NCBI GenBank assembly: GCA_038501195.1
Contig: JBBPUQ010000008.1
Span: 3,916,501 to 3,980,500, forward strand
DNA: 64,000 nt
From: Nemania diffusa
Lineage: Eukaryota; Ascomycota; Sordariomycetes; Xylariales; Xylariaceae
Reading direction: 5' to 3'
In this document: positions 60,217 to 64,000 of the stretch, piece after piece
Numbering within the stretch: position 1 is the first letter of the stretch
Layout of the letters: each line of letters begins with the position of its first letter
The notes under the pieces: generated by a model
The model's database searches: none
Seen by the model: only the letters and a program-made list of their open reading frames with translations
Told to the model about the DNA's origin: nothing
Made by a program: the position numbers and the translations under genes

Positions 60217-63200
60217 TTAAGCCATGTCTTCCGTGATGAGCTTCGTGATCTTGCCGATAGCAATCGTTTGTCCCTATAAATCGATGGTTAGTGTATAGAC
60301 TCATAATATGGAACCATGGTGAAGTAAGTGAGCTTACCTGGTCACGGAGGGTGAAGCGGCCGAGTTGAGGTGCGTCATCGAAAGTCTCAACACACACCGA
60401 GCCAGCACCGCCGATAACTTCCATACGGGCAATGATGCTCTCGCCCTTCTTCGCGTGTGTCGGGGGGACCTTGCTTTTCCTGTTGGTGCCTTTTTGTAAC
60501 TTGTGTAGCAGCGCAGCAAATGTGACCTCCTCAATAGCTGCGTGCACGTGGAGCACACAATTGAAGCCTGCACTTAGGATAGACTTCAATTCTAGGATCC
60601 TGATTTGTGCCTCAAAAGCTCTGACGTTATGCACCAAGCGCTTGGGGCTGCACAAAACGAAACCTCTGTACATCTCATGGGTCAGTAACTACCCTATAAG
60701 TGAAACTCGTCAAAGTGTGGTTACGTACGGTGAAATGTCGTCCTCTTCGATACCTCGAAGGCGCATTCGGACTTGGTCACCACACTGAGCGATCTGGATT
60801 TCATCCTCCGTCTCGCCATAAAGAGCAGATATCTCGATCTTCTCCTTGTTCGGCATCATTATTAAGCCCATACCCTTTTGACAAACGCCGGCCTGCCGAA
60901 AATATAAGCATTAGTAGTTGTTAATGGACCATAGCCGAGAAGAATTCTTTCTCCAACTACGATGAGTTGATTGAGAAGAGGAAATTCTTGTTTAGGTAAT
61001 TTTCGATTCTAAGAAGTAGAAATGGAAAATATAGGTCCAAGGGGCGTCTTACCTCGATTTTACCCTCGACCATAGTACCCATATCACGATACTTTCCGGC
61101 AACAGCCATCATGAAACTGAACCGAAAAGTCAGCACTTTTAATCCTCGGTAGAGTATGTAAGAACTTCAAAAGCTCGGAACTAGCCCAAATGACGGGCTT
61201 TGCATCCAGGACAGCGGGCATGAGGAGCATATAAATCTGTAATCACTTACGGTGCATTAATCTTGCGTTCCAAAGATTGCATTCCATCCAAGTATTCAAG
61301 CAACGAGGGGCCATCATAGAAAGGAGCAACTCCCGCTGGAAGCCTCTCCTTGATATTCATCAACTGCTGAGCGGCAATAGGCATGAAGAATACGTCGCTC
61401 TTGTTATATCCCATCTATTCAAAGGTCAAGGGTTAGTGATGACTATAAAAAGTGGTAGTTGTAAAAATATGTTAGGAGTGGATAAGAGGGGTGAGGAAAT
61501 TAGAGAACTTTAGAATGCATACCCCCTTCAAAAATTGTGATAACTTTGTGGTACATTCTTTGTAGCGGTCGTGCGACCATAGGACTGTTGGGTCATCCAT
61601 CTCTGTTTATAAGAATTAGAATTACTTGAAGATAAGCCACTAGGAGTATGCAGCTGTTTCGGTTTCTTCATTAGGCCAAAACAGATGCTAAAAACGTCCT
61701 AGTTAATCGAAGAAATATTAGGGACTGACTGTTGATAGCGACCACAAGTTTATTAACACCTTGGGTCTTAGCAAGCATGGCATGCTCGCGAGTTTGGCCG
61801 CCTTTCTCGAAACCCGTTTCGTATTCACCCTTACGTGCGCTAATGACGAGAACACCGACATCTGCTTGGGCGGCACCGCCAATCATGCTGGGGACGTAAG
61901 TCTTGTGACCCGGAGCATCAAGAATGCTGTATCGGCGTTTTTCGGTCTCGAAGAAGCCTCGTCCAACCTCGACCGTTTTACCCTTTGATCTTTCTTCCTT
62001 TGTGAGATCCAGGGCCCATGACAACCACCATGACTCTCGGCCTAGCTCCTTTGCTTCTCGCTTGTACTTGTCCACTTTAATGTCAAGAGTTAGCATTTCT
62101 CATTCAACCGATATGCAGGAGCATATAGATGACATGCAGAACTAGCAAATATCACTCTCGCTAGGCTAGGAGCCCTTGCACCGAAATACCGACGAATGGG
62201 AAGAAGGCCTCCTTGTAAACTTACTTGTTCGTTCGTCTACCATGCCAGTAGCGTATAGAATGCTGCCACCCAAAGTACTTTTGCCTGCATCGACGTGACC
62301 TAAGAAGATGACATTCACGTGCTCTTTGCCGTAAATTTCCTTTAGTGTCTCATCATCAACATCGGCTGCCTGCTCGATTACGACAGCGTCAGCATCACGA
62401 GTAGCTGCTTTCGCGCCCCTGGACGGGCTTGATCGGCCGGACGACGGTGTGGGCGAGGTCTTCCCGCTGGCGGTCTTGGTGTTCTCCCCAGTCTTCTCGA
62501 TCGCCTTTGTAGCAGTAACCTTTGCCCCGGCAGCGACGGAAGCCTGCTTCTCGGTAGCGGCGTCCTCCTTAGGTTTTGTTGCCTCCTTTGGCTCTTCTTT
62601 AGGCTCATCCTTTGGCGCCGCGGGCACGCCGATGGAAATAACCTTAGCGGCCTTAGGCTTAGAGGTATCGCCGCCTATACTCAAGACCTTTGGGCCGCCT
62701 TCCTTGGTGGTTACAGGCTTATTCAGGTTGGAGGGAGCAGCAGCAGCGGCTTGTTCGGGGCGCTTGGCGATGGTAGGTACGGCTTGAGGCGCAGGCTGCT
62801 GAGCTTGTTGGGGCTGCTGTTGGTGTTGGGGATACTGCTGCTGGCCTGCCAAAGAGTTAGCCATCGCAGGCCCCGACGGGGGAATGAGAAGGAAGTTTTG
62901 CGCCTTACCGTATCCTCCTTGGTTGTTATAGCCGCCTTGCTGGCCGTAGATGTTGCCGTAGCCCTGGCCATACGGCTGCTGATTATACCCCCTGGTTGGA
63001 TCATACTGAGGGTAGTAATTCTGGCTGTAGGGTTGTTGATAACCATAGAAGTTTTGGCCACCGCTATAAGCCTGCTGGCCTGGCATGAAATTATGGGCAG
63101 TGGGTTGGAAGGAAGCTGCGCCAGGTCGGAATGTTTGCGCATTCGCCGGGTTGTTGTTGTTGTTATTATTATTGTTGAGGTTCATCCGCTGTGTCTGGCG

Positions 63201-63257
63201 GGACAGGTTGTCGTCCTGAGCGGCCGGGTCATCTTCCCACGAGTTGAGATCCGACAT
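60217..63257 (-). CDS. SUP35: Translation termination factor eRF3 (Sup35)
   Basis: Nine exons on the minus strand: 63257-62909, 62845-62225, 62074-61730, 61602-61523, 61414-61251, 61116-61053, 60892-60729, 60665-60338 and 60273-60217, giving 723 residues. The N-terminus is Q/N/G/Y-rich: an Asn run (about 26-36), three A-x-x-F-x-P motifs (40-45, 47-52, 54-59), then prion-like repeats such as QQPYGQGYG. A charged Lys/Glu/Ala-rich middle region follows. The GTPase part has G1 GHVDAGKST (299-307), G3 DAPGH (376-380) and G4 NKMD (438-441, across an intron), then EF1A-like domains 2 and 3 ending KLITEDMA. Role: GTP-dependent partner of eRF1 in stop-codon recognition; also binds Pab1. Intron 1 (62908-62846) is 63 bases, in frame and without stop, so its retention would add 21 residues. 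Confidence 0.97.
62846..62908 (-). other. In-frame 63-base intron in the eRF3 prion-like region
   Basis: Donor GTAAGG, branch GCTAAC, acceptor TTTGGCAG. Splicing joins GGYG to QQQYPQ, continuing the Q/G/Y-rich pattern. The unspliced reading adds 21 hydrophobic, low-Q residues that break it. Length is a multiple of three and no stop occurs. Confidence 0.75.
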
Positions 63258-63869
63258 GGTGACAAGAGTATTGGTGTTTCTCGTCTAGTACGAACGAATG
63301 GATAATGGATGAATAAACTATATCTAGGCAAGACTGATGAGTAAAAAAGAACAGGTTCGTGATAGACAGGGCAGGAAATATGGGGTTCAAGAAAAGAATC
63401 GAAGACGCCTTGTCGTTGACTGAGCACAAGATACAAGAATGACCGATAATTGATGGTGCCGCAATGTGAAAAAATAGGTTGCGAATCAGGTGAATGCAAA
63501 ATCTGAATGTGCCTGGCTCCCCCGGAACTCTCAAAGGTAGCGATGATGGGGGGATTAGTACTTACCTAGATACTTTAATAGCGCACAGGGCTGAACAACA
63601 AAGGCTCAAAGCACTTCTCTGCGTAAAAATGCGCCTCGAGCAAAAAAAATCAGCCGTAGTTGTCGATAAAGTTGCGGCTTCAGACTTGTCCAAAGTAAAG
63701 TTCGGGCGGGATGATGGTTTCACGCTGTGGCTCGTTGGTGGGGCACTTTGGCGGGATATTGTGTAATTTATTAGGTAGTTCTACAGGGTTCAGGGACCCA
63801 CCGCACAACTTCTCTTCTACAACACTACATTATTAGGCACACTCGGCTCAAATACGTTGCAAATTCGTT
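63258..63869. promoter_or_regulatory. eRF3 upstream region
   Basis: About 610 bases 5' of eRF3. The frame 63494-63766 (+) has no motif and is not called. The region presumably contains the eRF3 promoter and leader. Confidence 0.4.
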
Positions 63870-64000
63870 CGTTTTTAATAAATATTACAAGCTATTAACA
63901 GATATAAATACAACTTTAAATGTTATTATATTTTTTTTTTGTTTATTAATTTATAATAGCATTATATAATAAAATTAAATATATTTTAAAAGTAACTTAT
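63870..64000. other. Abrupt AT-rich segment at right edge
   Basis: From about 63,870 the sequence turns strongly AT-rich, with a T run at 63930-63940 and almost no G or C to the end. This is typical of the edge of an AT isochore or of RIP-mutated repeat DNA in filamentous ascomycetes. Too little is visible to tell. Confidence 0.55.

Noticed and set aside
63494..63766. 90-codon plus-strand frame next to eRF3
   Set aside because: No motif, lies in the expected eRF3 promoter, not supported by splice or context signals.

Overview
The window is nuclear DNA of a filamentous ascomycete (Pezizomycotina, most likely a Sordariomycete). The genes carry several short introns of about 50-90 bases with fungal donor (GTAAGT, GTGAGT), branch (CTAAC, CTAAT) and acceptor signals. 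The protein families are typically fungal: two Zn2Cys6 regulators, an ArAE_2/DUF2421 transporter, ATP-dependent PEPCK and a Q/N-rich eRF3. Spacers are long and rich in TACCTA/TAGGTA words. No tRNA, rRNA, CRISPR array or intact transposon was recognised.

Layout. 1-973 (-) is the 5' part of a secreted FAD-linked oxidase that runs off the left edge. 2509-3759 (-) is a secreted histidine phosphatase. 4490-8421 (-) is an 11-exon ArAE_2 membrane transporter. 9570-10329 (+) is NTF2. 11555-15307 (-) is a HUL5/UBE3C-type HECT ubiquitin ligase. 17669-20043 (+) is the poly(A)-binding protein Pab1. 22659-24815 (+) is a large universal-stress-domain protein. 27195-29536 (+) is an uncharacterised membrane/coiled-coil protein. 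31536-32516 (-) is a leucine-rich F-box-type C-terminal region without a visible F-box. 34401-35489 (-) is a NOL1/NOP2/Sun RNA m5C methyltransferase. 36227-39026 (-) is a Zn2Cys6 regulator. 39791-41440 (-) is an F-box/ankyrin protein. 43379-45146 (+) is an Upc2-like Zn2Cys6 regulator. 45819-46473 (+) is an OsmC/Ohr peroxidase. 51516-54158 (+) is PEPCK. 55294-59468 (+) is PAN2. 60217-63257 (-) is eRF3 (SUP35). The last ~130 bases are strongly AT-rich.

How the genes relate. Most are unrelated housekeeping or regulatory loci. One functional theme stands out: Pab1, the Pan2 deadenylase and eRF3 are partners in poly(A)-tail metabolism and translation termination, and all lie within about 46 kb, with PAN2 and eRF3 tail to tail. 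The eRF3 N-terminus carries three evenly spaced A-x-x-F-x-P motifs, the core of the peptide that docks on the Pab1 MLLE domain. I see no clear undescribed multi-gene system. The best candidates for a second look are sharply bounded GC3-rich patches at the 3' ends of five genes, the in-frame intron inside the eRF3 prion-like region, the unassigned 741-residue protein, and the alternative PEPCK N-terminus.

Exon boundaries were derived by eye from splice signals, reading-frame continuity and family motifs. They should be confirmed with RNA-seq.
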